Source: Spirochaetaceae bacterium
GTDB taxonomy: Bacteria; Spirochaetota; Spirochaetia; Treponematales; Rectinemataceae
Assembly: GCA_025358255.1 (NCBI GenBank)
Contig: JANYKC010000027.1
Span: 44,077-108,076, forward strand
DNA length: 64,000 nt
Reading direction: 5' to 3'
Below are positions 47,234 through 57,220 of the stretch, one piece after another (position 1 is the stretch's first letter; the number at the start of each line of letters is the position of its first letter). Below the pieces are notes generated by a model that ran no database searches, was not told the DNA's origin, and saw only the letters and a list, made by a program, of their open reading frames with translations. The position numbers were made by a program, and so were the translations under genes.

Positions 47234-48319
47234 TCAATGCCCCGGCCAAGGCCGGTACCAGTCAGCCAAGGATTCCCTGACCCTACCCTTATAACCGACA
47301 GCCCTTCGAGCGGCGAACATGGAATTGAGCACACTCTCTTCCTCGCATTCCGCGACAGCGCGGAACACCAGGTCCAGGCGGTTTTCATTGAGGATGCGAT
47401 GGTCGAAAAAATCCTCTTCCGCGTCCTGCGCCACATGGTTCGCGGTGGAAAAAGCGAGGGCTATTTCACCGCTGCCTTGGCCGAGGAATGAACCGAGCCG
47501 AGCAAGCCCTACCCCGACGCGGCGGCAAGCCCGCCCGAGTTGCCTGCTCGACAGGGGAAGATCCGTGGCGATAACCGAGATGATGGAGCCGCGCTCAGGC
47601 ATGGTCTCGGCAGCCATCCTCTCCATGAGCTCCCGGCCGACCGGGCGCCCCGAGATGGCCAAGTCGGGCAGGCTGCCATGATTGGAAAGTGCCAAGACGC
47701 CAAGCGTATAGTCCTTTCCACCGATTGAGAGCACGCGGGATGCCGACCCGATTCCGCCTTTGAGTCCATGGCAGGACATGCCTGTCCCCGCCCCGACCCC
47801 GCCCTCCTCGAAATCGGCGCATGCGCTTTCCATCGCCTCATAGACGTGCCGTCGCTCGACCACGCGCTTCCGGATGTCATTGAGCCAGGAATCGTTGCAT
47901 TCCCCGACGACGGGATTGAAGGAGGTCAAGAGGCCGCCGGCCTTCAGGTCACTCGAAAGCGCGCGCTCCACCAAGGCATCGGCTACGATGCCGACACCCA
48001 GGGTATTCGTCAGGGCGATGGGGGATTCGAGGGTTCCAAGCTCATCGATCTGCACCAGGCCGACAGTCTTTCCGAAGCCATTCAGGACGCAGCACGCCGC
48101 CTCGAATTTGCTCCGGTAAAGATCATGCTCCGCAGGGAGGAGGACGGTCACGCCGGTCTTGCTCCCGCCATCGTCGATCGTCGCATGGCCAACCCTGACA
48201 CCTGGCACGTCGGAGATCAAGCCCAGCTTTCCCGCCGGGAGTTCCCCGACCCGTATCCCGTAATCCGAGGCTCGATTCCTTCGTTCCATCTTGCGGCCTC
48301 TCTCCGTGGAATTGCCCAC
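47234..48319 (-). CDS. P1/S58-family peptidase (DmpA/L-aminopeptidase-like)
   Basis: GLISDVPGVRVGHATIDDGGSKTGVTVLLP; GVLALSNHGSLPDL. Confidence 0.9.
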   Translation of the reverse strand: MGNSTERGRKMERRNRASDYGIRVGELPAGKLGLISDVPGVRVGHATIDDGGSKTGVTVLLPAEHDLYRSKFEAACCVLNGFGKTVGLVQIDELGTLESPIALTNTLGVGIVADALVERALSSDLKAGGLLTSFNPVVGECNDSWLNDIRKRVVERRHVYEAMESACADFEEGGVGAGTGMSCHGLKGGIGSASRVLSIGGKDYTLGVLALSNHGSLPDLAISGRPVGRELMERMAAETMPERGSIISVIATDLPLSSRQLGRACRRVGVGLARLGSFLGQGSGEIALAFSTANHVAQDAEEDFFDHRILNENRLDLVFRAVAECEEESVLNSMFAARRAVGYKGRVRESLADWYRPWPGH

Positions 48320-48326
48320 GTGCGTC

Positions 48327-48896
48327 TCAGATGCCCTGGATGATGCCCGCGCCCATGAGAAGCTCGGAGTAGTACCGGCTTTCGATGTCGGATTCGCTCA
48401 CGCCGGCCTTCGCGAGGAGACCCTTGATTTCGCCCAGTGCCAAGGCTACCAGTTCCGGCGCCTCGCTTTCGAGCAGGGCTTCGATCTCGATGAAGGAGCC
48501 AAGGCCCTCAAGCTCGAGGACCTCGATGGTTATGGGCCTCTCCCCCCCAAGCAAGTCGGATTCCCATCTCGTGCCGCGCTTGCGTTTGGTGTAGAAGGGT
48601 TCGCATCCGAGGCGAAGGAAGAACTCGTCCGCAGCCGCAGGATCGGAGACCGAGAACTCCACCTCCCGGTTGACCTCGATGCCCCCCTCGCAACGCTTGG
48701 TCTTGAAGGCGACCAGCGTCTCTCCGTTCTCCGTCCGCACCCGGAATCCCTTGGTGCCTCGGGACAGCCGCCAATCGGGGCCATGCCAATAGGCGTCGAA
48801 CTTCTCGAAGCCACAGACGAACTTCGAGAAGGTACCCACGCGCTTCACGACCGCATCCGGATCGCGGACATGAGCCTTGAGCTCCACTTCGATCAT
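48327..48896 (-). CDS. CYTH-domain protein (class IV adenylate cyclase/thiamine-triphosphatase-like)
   Basis: MIEVELKAHV ExExK motif; RVRTENGETLVAFKTKR; EVEFSVSD; start at 48896. Confidence 0.88.
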   Translation of the reverse strand: MIEVELKAHVRDPDAVVKRVGTFSKFVCGFEKFDAYWHGPDWRLSRGTKGFRVRTENGETLVAFKTKRCEGGIEVNREVEFSVSDPAAADEFFLRLGCEPFYTKRKRGTRWESDLLGGERPITIEVLELEGLGSFIEIEALLESEAPELVALALGEIKGLLAKAGVSESDIESRYYSELLMGAGIIQGI

Positions 48897-48921
48897 GCGG
48901 GCGCAAAGGAGGCGGGACGCC

Positions 48922-50592
48922 TCATGGCTCCAGGACCGAGGGATCGTAGCCGTCAGGGGGCACGAGGCCGAGGAGCTGGATGCAGGTCGCGGAAAGGGAG
49001 GAGATCCCCAAGCCCTCCCTGAGCGCCGTCGCGTACTCGCCCTTGCCCTCGGGGTCATAGATCACGCAGGGCACTGGATTGAGGGAATGGCTTGTCTTTG
49101 CGCGCGGCGTGCCATCGGCCTTGCGGACCACGGCTCCCGACTTCTTATCATGCTCGAACATGTCATCGGAGTTGCCATGATCGGCCGTAATCACCATGAT
49201 GCCCCCGGCTTTTTCAACCGCTTCCCTGAGCCTGCCGAGCTGGAGGTCCATCCCTTCAAGCCCGCAGACGACGGCTTCATAGACTCCCGTATGCCCCACC
49301 ATGTCTCCATTGGGGAAGTTGAGCCTGATGAAGTCGTACTTCCCCGAAGGGATGGCTTCAAGGACCTTGTCGGTGATCTCGGCGCATTTCATCCAGGGCC
49401 TCTGCTCGAAGGGCAGGCGGTCGGAAGGGACCTCGACGTAGTCCTCGAGCTTGTCGTTGAACTTGCCGCTCCGGTTGCCGTTGAAGAAATACGTGACATG
49501 GCCGAACTTCTGCGTCTCGGAGATGGCCAATTGGCGGAGTCCCGTCGCGGCGAGATACTCGCCGACCGTGCGGTCGATGGCGGGAGGTGTCACGAGATAG
49601 CGGGCGGGGACATGGAGGTCCCCGTCGTATTCCATCATCCCCGCATATTCGACGCGCGGTCGCCTCACGCGGTCGAATTTGTCGAAGCTATCCCGCTCAA
49701 AAGCCGCCGTGATCTCGAGGGCACGGTCCCCCCGGAAGTTGAAATAGACCACGGAATCCCCATCCTCGATCGTACCGACGGGCTTGCCTGAGGAAGGGTC
49801 CACGACCACGAACTCGGGAAGGTCCTGGTCGATGATGGAAGGCTTCTCGACGCGATATGCGGTAATGGCCGCGGCAGCGCTCGGGAATTGCCTGCCCTTC
49901 CCGAGCACATGGGTATCCCATCCCCTCTTGACCTGTTCCCAGTTCGCGCCGTAACGGTCCATCGTGATGTATTGCCGGCCTCCGCCTGAAGCGATGCGGT
50001 AGTCATGGCCAGCCGCCTTGCCTTTCGCGTTGATGCCGGCAAGGAAGCCCTCAAAAGGCTCCACATACTCGAGGGCACTCTGTTCGCCCACGTCGCGGCC
50101 ATCAAGGAGTATATGCACGCGGGCCTTCTTCACTCCCTCTTCGGCGGCACGGGAGAGCATGGCCTTCAGATGGTCGATATGGGAATGGACGTTGCCGTCC
50201 GAAAAAAGCCCGATGAAATGCAAGGTTCCGCCGGTCGCCTTCAGGTTGGAGACGAGACGGGTCCAGGTCTCTCCCTGGAACATGGCTCCTGTCTCCAGCG
50301 ATGCCGATACGAGCTTGGCGCCTTGGGCGAAAACCCTTCCGCATCCGATGGCGTTGTGGCCGACCTCGGAATTGCCCATGTCCTCGTCCGAGGGCAGGCC
50401 GACTGCCTTGCCATGGGCCTTGAGTTTCGTATGGGGACTCGCCGATTCGATGGCCTTGAAATGGTACATCTTGGAATCGGCTACCGCGTCACCTTCCTGG
50501 AATTGACCGTACCCGACACCATCCATGATCACGAGGAGGACGGGACCGCGACGTCCCCTCCATGCCGCATTTCGTTCAAGGGCTTTTACCAT
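48922..50592 (-). CDS. gpmI: 2,3-bisphosphoglycerate-independent phosphoglycerate mutase
   Basis: LLVIMDGVGYG, MGNSEVGHNAIGCGRV, VHILLDGRDVGEQSA, ITADHGNSDDM. Confidence 0.96.
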   Translation of the reverse strand: MVKALERNAAWRGRRGPVLLVIMDGVGYGQFQEGDAVADSKMYHFKAIESASPHTKLKAHGKAVGLPSDEDMGNSEVGHNAIGCGRVFAQGAKLVSASLETGAMFQGETWTRLVSNLKATGGTLHFIGLFSDGNVHSHIDHLKAMLSRAAEEGVKKARVHILLDGRDVGEQSALEYVEPFEGFLAGINAKGKAAGHDYRIASGGGRQYITMDRYGANWEQVKRGWDTHVLGKGRQFPSAAAAITAYRVEKPSIIDQDLPEFVVVDPSSGKPVGTIEDGDSVVYFNFRGDRALEITAAFERDSFDKFDRVRRPRVEYAGMMEYDGDLHVPARYLVTPPAIDRTVGEYLAATGLRQLAISETQKFGHVTYFFNGNRSGKFNDKLEDYVEVPSDRLPFEQRPWMKCAEITDKVLEAIPSGKYDFIRLNFPNGDMVGHTGVYEAVVCGLEGMDLQLGRLREAVEKAGGIMVITADHGNSDDMFEHDKKSGAVVRKADGTPRAKTSHSLNPVPCVIYDPEGKGEYATALREGLGISSLSATCIQLLGLVPPDGYDPSVLEP

Positions 50593-50682
50593 GAGTATTC
50601 TCCTTGTCGCGCGATCCTGGGGAAAAAGGCGGGAGTCATCGATTTCGTCGCTTTGGCCTTGGCCTTTGCATCGCCTCCGGCA

Positions 50683-51216
50683 TCACTCGCCGTGATACTC
50701 GATGAGGGTTTTCACCGGGAAACCGCTCAGGCTTTTGGAGTATTCGAGGAAGGGAAGTCCCACGACGGCAAAGGCACCGACGGGATTCGCTCCGCCACGC
50801 CTGAGGAGTTGGGCCACGGCTTCCACCGTCCCTCCGGTGGCGATGAGGTCATCCACGATAAGGACCCTGCCCCCCTCCGGGATGTCCGCCACGTGCATCT
50901 CGATTTCGGCCTTGCCATATTCGAGGTCGTAGCTTGCGCTGATGGTCTTGCCGGGGAGCTTGCCTTTCTTCCTGGCAAGAAGGAGGGGGAGGCCCAGCTT
51001 TTCGCAGAAGGGCGCTGCAAAAATGAAGCCCCTGGACTCTATGGCCACGACGGCAGCTATACCCTCGTCGCGGTAGAGCTTGATCATCGAATCTATGCAA
51101 AACCGAAAAGCCGCAGGCTGTACCAGAATGCTCGTGATATCATAAAAAAGGATACCCGCCTTGGGAAAATCCGGGACTTTCCTGATCGCTTTGTCAAGAT
51201 CGAAGGTTTCGGCCAT
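50683..51216 (-). CDS. apt: Adenine phosphoribosyltransferase
   Basis: IRKVPDFPKAGILFYDITSIL, VLIVDDLIATGGTVEAV. Confidence 0.95.
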   Translation of the reverse strand: MAETFDLDKAIRKVPDFPKAGILFYDITSILVQPAAFRFCIDSMIKLYRDEGIAAVVAIESRGFIFAAPFCEKLGLPLLLARKKGKLPGKTISASYDLEYGKAEIEMHVADIPEGGRVLIVDDLIATGGTVEAVAQLLRRGGANPVGAFAVVGLPFLEYSKSLSGFPVKTLIEYHGE

Positions 51217-51241
51217 ACTGTACCTCAAGGGGGATGGGTTT

Positions 51242-51628
51242 CTAGAGAATCCGTCCAAGCCAGTCAACCACCGATGTCTGGCCCGGCTTGCCCTCTACAA
51301 GATCAGGACCGACGGTCTTTAGATCGGTGTCAGCCGCCATTTTTTTGAGGGAGGCCAAGGCGCTGGCTGATGCGCCAAAATAGGCAGCGGTCCGTCCCGC
51401 AAGGCTTATTCCCATAAAAACCCTTGCTACCTCTCCGTACGAGGGGCTGTTGGGGTGCTCGGCGCCGAAGAAATAGAACTTCGTGGCAAGGATATCGGGA
51501 ATCGAGACGGAGGAAGCAGCCCGAAGGCACACCTCATGGCTGCGTGAAGACAATTCGGAAGCTATGAGCTTCGCGCTTTCTTCGAGGCTTTGCACACCGT
51601 CTTCGTAGACAACCATTGTTTTCATCAT
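51242..51628 (-). CDS. Flavodoxin-like domain protein
   Basis: MVVYEDGVQSLEESAKLIASEL...FYFFGAEHPNSPSYGEVARVFMG. Confidence 0.6.
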   Translation of the reverse strand: MMKTMVVYEDGVQSLEESAKLIASELSSRSHEVCLRAASSVSIPDILATKFYFFGAEHPNSPSYGEVARVFMGISLAGRTAAYFGASASALASLKKMAADTDLKTVGPDLVEGKPGQTSVVDWLGRIL

Positions 51629-51649
51629 GACTACCACAACTGTTTAGAC

Positions 51650-51678
51650 ATACTAGTGCGGTCATACCCTGCTGTCAA
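51650..51678 (-). promoter_or_regulatory. Sigma70-type promoter for flavodoxin-like/apt genes
   Basis: Minus strand TTGACA - 17 bp - TAGTAT. Confidence 0.7.
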
Positions 51679-51725
51679 GTTCGCCCTCACTTTGCGCAGC
51701 GCCATGGCCATGCGCAGCCTTCCCG

Positions 51726-52727
51726 CTACCTTTTCCCGGCCCGCAGGTTCACTTCAGCGCCAAACCCAAGGCCAATCCCACCGTAATCCAGATAGGAATC
51801 GCTCACCGCCAACCAGTACTCGAGCCCTGTTTCCAGATATAGACCGAGGGCATTGGAGGAATAGACCGAGAAACGGGCTAAAAGCTCGGCACCCAGATGG
51901 GACAATTTCCCGACGGCCTGGGTCGCCACGGCGTCCGCGGCAGATACGAAGGCGAACGTGAGGCCGCCGGCCAGCAAAGGCGTAAGGATGAGGCGGCCAA
52001 GCCTGAGTTCACCCTGGGCTCCAAAGGAAAAATTCAAGGACAATGCCTTCGGCGCGAATTCAGTGCCATAAACCAGGATGGGGACCTGCGTTAGCGCCAC
52101 AGGACGCAGGCCGGGTCTTGCAGGGCCAAGCAGGACCCTGAGGCCGGGTTCAACAAGGATCGAAGGGGAAGTGGCCGAGGGAGTAGCCAGGACCTTGGCG
52201 AAGGGTTCCAGGTCGCCATTGGTCGCGAGCGCATCAAGGCCGGCTATCCCAAATGAAGCCATCGCGGCGACGGCAAGGCGGGTAAGTCGCTCGTCATCGC
52301 TAAGGCCGGCCGAAGTGCTGCTGGAAAACGGCCAAGGCGCATATTGGGCATCGAAGCTGTTTTGCAGGTAGCGCATCAAGTCAAAGCCCATGTTGGTATA
52401 AAAAAGGGCGATCGGCACACCGCCAACGGCGATGATCTCATAGCGCCTGAGCGGACTCTCCGTGGCTTTGCGGATCGCAAGGCCAGCGGGAAGCGCCGAA
52501 GGCGCAACACCCCTCCCAGGCGCAGCCTCAAGTGTTTCGCTTCCAGGGACCGTGGGCGTGGCTTGACTCGCGCTGTCCTTCCCTGGCGCGGAGAGGACCG
52601 GAAGGCCAGCCGTATCGCCGATTTCGGCATCGTCGACATCCACCGCCGAAAGGCCTGGGGCCGCGACTAGCATGAAAGCCGCGGCGCCCGCGAGAAGCAG
52701 GCGCCTGCCATGAGGCGGTCGCCTCAT
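51726..52727 (-). CDS. Hypothetical secreted/envelope protein
   Basis: Signal peptide LLLAGAAAFMLVAAPGLSA; C-terminal barrel-like pattern. Confidence 0.6.
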   Translation of the reverse strand: MRRPPHGRRLLLAGAAAFMLVAAPGLSAVDVDDAEIGDTAGLPVLSAPGKDSASQATPTVPGSETLEAAPGRGVAPSALPAGLAIRKATESPLRRYEIIAVGGVPIALFYTNMGFDLMRYLQNSFDAQYAPWPFSSSTSAGLSDDERLTRLAVAAMASFGIAGLDALATNGDLEPFAKVLATPSATSPSILVEPGLRVLLGPARPGLRPVALTQVPILVYGTEFAPKALSLNFSFGAQGELRLGRLILTPLLAGGLTFAFVSAADAVATQAVGKLSHLGAELLARFSVYSSNALGLYLETGLEYWLAVSDSYLDYGGIGLGFGAEVNLRAGKR

Positions 52728-53443
52728 GGCGTGGCCCTCGAGCCAAACAGGGCCGTTCCAATCCTCACAAGGGTGGATCCTTCCTCAACCGCGATCGCGT
52801 AGTCGTTCGTCATGCCCATGGAGAGAACGTCAAAAGACACCGGGGCGAGCCTTTTCCGCACTTCGTCAAAGGCATGGGCAAGGCTCCTGAAAGAAGCCCG
52901 GATCGGCCTTTCGTCATTCGTATAAGGCGCCATGGTCATGAGGCCGCGAAGGCGCAACCCGCTCCCGGAGGTGGATTCCACGATGGTCTCAGCGGCGCGG
53001 AGGAGCTCATCCAAGGAGGCGAAACCGGCCTTGGACTCCTCACCGGTATGCAGTTCCAGAAGGATATCCAGGTGCTTCCCCAAGCTCCGCGCCCTCTTGT
53101 CCAGCTCCGCCACCAGGGGAATTGAGTCGACGGACTGGATGGAGGAAAACAGGGATACGGCACGCTTGGCCTTGTTCGATTGGAGACTGCCAATGAGCTC
53201 AAGCCGCGCGTCAGGATGGGCAAGGAGAAAGGGCTCGAACTTGGATTCTGCCTCCTGGACCCTGCTCTCCCCAAAAAGGCGAAGGCCCGCATTCCAGGCC
53301 GATTCAACAGCTCCGACGGGATGGAATTTCGTGACCGCCATGATGGCGATCGATTGACTGTCGCGGCCTGACCGCTGCGCGGCGGACACGATGCGCTCCC
53401 GAACCCGGGAAAGGTTGTCCGGAACAAGATCGTATTCGCTCAT
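52724..53443 (-). CDS. yggS: YggS-family PLP homeostasis protein
   Basis: IAIMAVTKFHP, LFGESRVQEAESKF, LELIGSLQSNKAKRAV, LSMGMTNDYAIAVEEGSTLVRIGTALFG. Confidence 0.95.
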   Translation of the reverse strand: MSEYDLVPDNLSRVRERIVSAAQRSGRDSQSIAIMAVTKFHPVGAVESAWNAGLRLFGESRVQEAESKFEPFLLAHPDARLELIGSLQSNKAKRAVSLFSSIQSVDSIPLVAELDKRARSLGKHLDILLELHTGEESKAGFASLDELLRAAETIVESTSGSGLRLRGLMTMAPYTNDERPIRASFRSLAHAFDEVRKRLAPVSFDVLSMGMTNDYAIAVEEGSTLVRIGTALFGSRATP

Positions 53444-53465
53444 CGTTTCCTTTTGGAGGCGATGC

Positions 53466-55358
53466 TCACAGGAAATCCCTTAGCGACTCATCGATGCCCT
53501 TGCGCATCTCGAACCAGAAGGAAAGGGAGGCTTCCTTGGGATCCGCATCGAAGGCCGCGATCCAGCGGGCAAGCTCGGGATTCGTGTCCTTTTCCACATC
53601 GCGCCGACGAATCAGGAAGCTGCGGATGAAATCGATGTTGGCCTGGCTCTCCCAGTAAACAGCCGCATTGCGGCTGTTTATCCGGCTGGCTGCGACGGCT
53701 ATGGCGGCCTGGTATTCCGCTTTTTTCCCGTATACAAGGCCTATCGCCTCAGGCATCATCTCCTCGCCCCAAGCACGATGGAAACGGCAAAGTCCTGCAT
53801 TGTCCATCGCGAGCTCCTTTTTGAAACGCTCCGCGCAGGTCCGCCCGAGTTCGCGCGGAGCGATGAATTCCGGTCCATAATGCATGTAGTACTTTCCCAT
53901 TATGGCCATGGGCGCAAGGACTCCGGCAGTCCAATACTGGTTTGGAACCATCCAGCCCTTCCTGCCGTTCGCGGTCGCCACGAATCTGTCGAGTATCCGG
54001 ATGCCCTTCTCGCGGCGGATGCGGCGCGCCCACTTCCTTGGCCCTTCCGAAAAATCGATGTTGCCCCGCTTGCCGAGGATCGAGTCGATGAGCTCGATGC
54101 CAAGGTCCGCATTGTGCGAGGAGTCGGCGACTATCTCGAAGCCTTCGAGTCTCCAGCGGGGCTTTTTCGCGACACCGAGGTCCTCGGGGCTAAGCTCGCC
54201 GCGATCAAGGCAGTCCATGAGCCATGCCAGGACGCCTCCAAGGGAGATGGCATCAAATCCGGCGGAATCCGCCGCCCGGTTCAGCCTTTCGGCTGCGCGC
54301 TGGTCGAAGATGCCGCATAGGGGACCGAGGGCCTGATAGGGTTCGTAGTCCTTCTTGAACTCGCCGCGGAATTTCTTGCAGACCGCCGAGCATGGTTCGC
54401 CGCAGGTGGCCTGGCTCTTTGTCGCCATGGTCTCCTCGTTGAATTGTTTCAGGTAGTGGTCCAGGACGAAATTCTTGTGAAGCGCAAGGCGCTCGGCCTC
54501 GGTCCAAGACAGGCTTCGATAATTGAAAGCCAGGATGCGCCCGCCTACCGAGGCGTAATTGACGCCAAGGGTGCCGCCGGTCTCGAACTTGGGGTCGAAG
54601 CGATACTTGGTCGTGGCCTCGAAATCCTTGACCGCTAGTTTCTGCTTGTATTTCTCCTCGAACCATTTATCGGCCACGCTTCGGTCCCGGAAATCCTCGT
54701 CGATGACCGTGCCGCCGTACACCACTGCCGCGATGCCATGCTCCTGCAGCATCTTGGAGCCCAGCCCGCCCCTCCCTGCCCAGGTGTCGATATCGGTGGC
54801 CTTCCCGTCTTTCAGGGGCGCGGACACTATTCCGCCGAAATCGCTGGCCAAAGAGGCCGGTCCGACGGCGAAGGCACGATAGTCCGCCATGTAGCGCTTG
54901 CCATACTTGGCCAAGGCATGGTCAAGCAGCGCATAGGAACCTCCACGTTCCTTGGCGGCGAGTCCGCCAGGCCACAACTCCGCCAACTCAACGCTCTCAA
55001 GCTCTACTTCGATCTCCTCGCCATGGAGGCGGTTGAGATAAAGGATGGAAGGCCTCGCGGCCTTGCCGACAAGACTCACCATGTTGATGCCGAGGTTGTC
55101 GAAGACGAGACCGGCGCCTCCCATGCTCGATATGTAGAAACCACGCCAACACGGGGAGAAGCCGGTGAAGACCAAACGGTTCGAGCCAGGCAGGATCGAT
55201 CCGGCGAAAAGACCCGTGCCGAAATTCAGGCTTTGGGTCCTGCCGGAGAGGTGGAGGCCCAGGTCCACCGGGCCAAAATACTGGTCGAGCGAATAACGGC
55301 GCAGGCGATAGAAGCCAGTCGCGGCATCGATACACAGTACTTTCTGTGTTGCGTCCAT
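53466..55358 (-). CDS. aor: Aldehyde:ferredoxin oxidoreductase (tungsten-pterin family)
   Basis: AGRGGLGSKMLQEHGIAAVVYGG, CGEPCSAVCKKFRGEF, YQALGPLCGIFD. Confidence 0.92.
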   Translation of the reverse strand: MDATQKVLCIDAATGFYRLRRYSLDQYFGPVDLGLHLSGRTQSLNFGTGLFAGSILPGSNRLVFTGFSPCWRGFYISSMGGAGLVFDNLGINMVSLVGKAARPSILYLNRLHGEEIEVELESVELAELWPGGLAAKERGGSYALLDHALAKYGKRYMADYRAFAVGPASLASDFGGIVSAPLKDGKATDIDTWAGRGGLGSKMLQEHGIAAVVYGGTVIDEDFRDRSVADKWFEEKYKQKLAVKDFEATTKYRFDPKFETGGTLGVNYASVGGRILAFNYRSLSWTEAERLALHKNFVLDHYLKQFNEETMATKSQATCGEPCSAVCKKFRGEFKKDYEPYQALGPLCGIFDQRAAERLNRAADSAGFDAISLGGVLAWLMDCLDRGELSPEDLGVAKKPRWRLEGFEIVADSSHNADLGIELIDSILGKRGNIDFSEGPRKWARRIRREKGIRILDRFVATANGRKGWMVPNQYWTAGVLAPMAIMGKYYMHYGPEFIAPRELGRTCAERFKKELAMDNAGLCRFHRAWGEEMMPEAIGLVYGKKAEYQAAIAVAASRINSRNAAVYWESQANIDFIRSFLIRRRDVEKDTNPELARWIAAFDADPKEASLSFWFEMRKGIDESLRDFL

Positions 55359-55379
55359 TGTTTACCCCTCGAGAAGACT

Positions 55380-56294
55380 CTAGGCTTTCCGCGGGTGACG
55401 ATCAAGCAGGGTCGCATCCGGTCTGGCGATGCCGGAGGAGGGTCGAGCGAGGACAGCCTGGACGTCGCCCCATCCATGTCGCTTGGCTGCCCTATCAAGG
55501 GGCTTCTTGATGCAGCCAGGCCAGAGTCCGGCTGCCCATCCGCCCCAATTTACTTGCCGGATGACCTGGAACCCCTCTCCAGACAACAAGGCCACCAGCG
55601 TCGCCTTGGAAAAAAGGTAGAGGTGGTCATGGATCGCGCTCCTCCAGCGGCTTCCAAATGCGCGCGCCTGGAAGCCCGCCGCATTTGGCGTGGCCAGGAC
55701 GAGGAATCCCCCGGGGCGCAACAGCCGGCGCGCCGCACGGATGAAGGAGCGTGGATCATTCACGTGCTCGATGACCTGGGAGGCATGGACCACATCAAAA
55801 GAGGCCTCGGGGAGTGAAAGGTCCTCCAGTGTGCCAGATAGAAGGTCAAGGCCAAAATGCTCGCGACCCCACTCCACGGCTTCCGCGCATACTTCGACTC
55901 CCGTGGCTGACCAACCTGCCTCCGAAAAGGCGGCGAGCAAGGCGCCGGTCGCACAGCCGACATCAAGGATCCCGGGCTTCCTTCCATTCCTATGGGCCTC
56001 CGCCACAAGGCGGCTGGCTTCCTGGTCAAAACCGAGATCGGCGAGTGCCTTTTTTTCCAAGTCCCGATAGATGAACTGCTTCTCCACTTCGTAGGCCAGA
56101 TATTCCGCCCCATATCGGGCCAATACGGCCTTTCGCTCCGGCTGGGGGTTTTGCTGGATCAGGCCGCAGGTCCGGCAACGCACGAAGGAAAAGCCTTCAA
56201 GTCGCCAAAGAGGCGCGAAGGCGGTATCTCCGCAAAGCGCACAGGGCTGGGTCCTGCTGATCTCGGGGCGGACCGCCGTGGCAAAGGTTTTCAT
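55380..56294 (-). CDS. Class I SAM-dependent methyltransferase with N-terminal Zn-ribbon
   Basis: CALCGDTAF..VRCRTCGLIQQNP; ILDVGCATGALLAAFSEAGW. Confidence 0.9.
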   Translation of the reverse strand: MKTFATAVRPEISRTQPCALCGDTAFAPLWRLEGFSFVRCRTCGLIQQNPQPERKAVLARYGAEYLAYEVEKQFIYRDLEKKALADLGFDQEASRLVAEAHRNGRKPGILDVGCATGALLAAFSEAGWSATGVEVCAEAVEWGREHFGLDLLSGTLEDLSLPEASFDVVHASQVIEHVNDPRSFIRAARRLLRPGGFLVLATPNAAGFQARAFGSRWRSAIHDHLYLFSKATLVALLSGEGFQVIRQVNWGGWAAGLWPGCIKKPLDRAAKRHGWGDVQAVLARPSSGIARPDATLLDRHPRKA

Positions 56295-57220
56295 TCGAGG
56301 TTGATTGCCCAGCTTGCCTGCCGCTCATTGCCTGCGAAGTCGCGAACGAGGATCTGGATCACCGACCGACCCCTTGGGAAAAGCTTGCTTGCAAGGATGA
56401 TCTTCCCGTCTCCCGCATAGAGCTCAGGAAAACCCCTTGGCCCGGTTGAGGAAAGCCTGAGCGAACCCTGCTTGACTTCCGCCGTGTCAAGGGAGAGCTC
56501 TGCGGCCTTCACTCCATCCACAATGAGGCGAATGTAGTAGGGGGCCGCGGCACCCGACCCGGATGCGACCGGATCCACCGCATCCACGATGATCGTGTAC
56601 TGCCCCTGGGGAAGGCTTTTTGTCTCGCCGAGGGCCCAGGCTTTCCCGCCGCGCAGGAGATAGGCAGAGCGGATCACGGGCGCTGTCTTGTCCTCAATGG
56701 ATGGCATGAGGAGAAGCGGATTTACCCATCGACCCGCGGTACGATCATACAGCGCGAAATCGAGCCCCTCGCCCTTCCTCCAGCCGGAAGCGCCGGTGGA
56801 ACCGAGGATGCTGCCCTTCTTCAACTTTTTCAGGTAATAAGCGGCGGAGTCCGGTGCAAGCTGGCTATAGAGGCCTATCATGCCCCGCGCATGCTCGACG
56901 GCGACCCAGGTCCCGATGGTCGAAGGGAGGCTATTGATATGGAAATCACGCCCATCATGGACAAAGGACAGCTCTCCATCATCGGCTGACCTCACCAGGC
57001 TTCCCTGGGCATCCAAGCCAATGGCCGTCGTGAACCCTCCGGAGGCGGCTGTGCCGAAATGCGCCGACGGCTTGGGATTCTGAAGTGGCCAATCCAGTCC
57101 CGCAAGGGTAGCGCACGAGAGGACGACAAAAAGTGCCGCGAAAACCCAATCTATCCGCAGGCGGGAAAAACGGCAGGGAACCTCGTGCCTGTGGAAGAAC
57201 GCCCATTTCCGGACCATCAT
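56291..57220 (-). CDS. M23/LytM-like exported protein lacking catalytic metal ligands
   Basis: LDWPLQNPKPSAHFGTAASGG...GTWVAVEHARGMIGLYSQLAPDS..KKGSILGSTGASGWRKGEGLDFALYD. Confidence 0.75.
   Translation of the reverse strand: MMVRKWAFFHRHEVPCRFSRLRIDWVFAALFVVLSCATLAGLDWPLQNPKPSAHFGTAASGGFTTAIGLDAQGSLVRSADDGELSFVHDGRDFHINSLPSTIGTWVAVEHARGMIGLYSQLAPDSAAYYLKKLKKGSILGSTGASGWRKGEGLDFALYDRTAGRWVNPLLLMPSIEDKTAPVIRSAYLLRGGKAWALGETKSLPQGQYTIIVDAVDPVASGSGAAAPYYIRLIVDGVKAAELSLDTAEVKQGSLRLSSTGPRGFPELYAGDGKIILASKLFPRGRSVIQILVRDFAGNERQASWAINLE

Noticed and set aside
48877-51348. Long plus-strand ORFs (48877-49791 and 50005-51348) opposite gpmI and apt
   Set aside because: Shadow ORFs; minus strand encodes well-conserved enzymes.
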